From CBDDLD01 sp965250025 (GTDB lineage Bacteria > Bacteroidota > Bacteroidia > Flavobacteriales > Flavobacteriaceae), in contig OZ252283.1 of NCBI GenBank assembly GCA_965250025.1, positions 1,674,001 to 1,738,000 on the forward strand: a stretch of DNA of 64,000 nt. Direction: 5' to 3'. This document shows positions 63,934 to 64,000 of this stretch, piece by piece. Positions within the stretch are counted from its first letter, which is position 1; each line of letters opens with the position of its first letter. Both the position numbers and the translations under genes were made by a program. The notes beneath the pieces are model-generated. The model was not told the DNA's origin. It did no database searches and saw only the letters and a program-made list of their open reading frames with translations.

Positions 63934-64000
63934 TTTTCAAAAGGGAAATGATTAACTTTAGTTGTGATAGATAAGTTAACATTCAGTTTTTGCACGATGT

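Overview
The window is chromosomal DNA of a marine-type member of the Flavobacteriaceae (Bacteroidota). The base composition is AT-rich, Shine-Dalgarno sequences are mostly absent, and promoters follow the Bacteroidota pattern (TTG, about 19 bp, TAnnTTTG). Five secreted proteins end in a type IX secretion (T9SS) sorting domain, and families common in this group (DUF4159, DUF1223, flavobacterial TamB, AraC-fused hybrid kinases) are present. I could not run a database search, so species-level placement is not attempted.

Layout. 1-14,000 is core housekeeping sequence: the C-terminally cut gap gene with pfkA, a large TamB-like protein, then a rightward run with tsaD, a TfoX-like protein, a PPIase and rsmE, followed by DUF1223, DUF4159, a TrmH-type methylase, an AI-2E-family transporter and a THUMP-like methyltransferase. 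14,144-14,329 holds tRNA-Ser and tRNA-Pro. 14,399-22,714 has a TMTC-like TPR membrane protein, a T9SS adhesin with ten exact 252-bp HYR repeats, and an S41 peptidase lipoprotein under a BlaI-type palindrome.

22,841-30,555 is a 7.7-kb integrative element in the 3' end of tRNA-Arg(UCU), bounded by a 16-bp direct repeat. It carries a tyrosine integrase, a large structured inverted repeat, a secreted coiled-coil protein, a probable minus-strand small RNA, an HNH gene joined to a short type II CBASS operon (CD-NTase, E2-like protein, patatin phospholipase), an excisionase-like protein and a rolling-circle-type Rep. It looks like a compact plasmid-like element with anti-phage cargo.

30,820-44,278 is a signalling and surface-protein region. 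A hybrid histidine kinase with an AraC output domain is divergent from an FG-GAP T9SS protein, and three direct repeats lie between them. A LytS/LytT two-component pair is followed by a set of secreted proteins. Four promoters here carry two TCGGAAAA-type boxes exactly 21 bp apart, including the promoter of the kinase/regulator pair itself, which suggests a local LytTR regulon. 44,848-51,469 has small membrane proteins, a DinB-like protein, a compact restriction-modification system (PD-ExK nuclease plus an N6-methylase fused to a specificity domain), an AraC regulator and a serine hydrolase. 51,486-63,878 returns to core genes: DUF481, DoxX, a 7TM-HD phosphodiesterase, a thiolase, an NlpC/P60 hydrolase, a TPR protein, gyrA and clpC.
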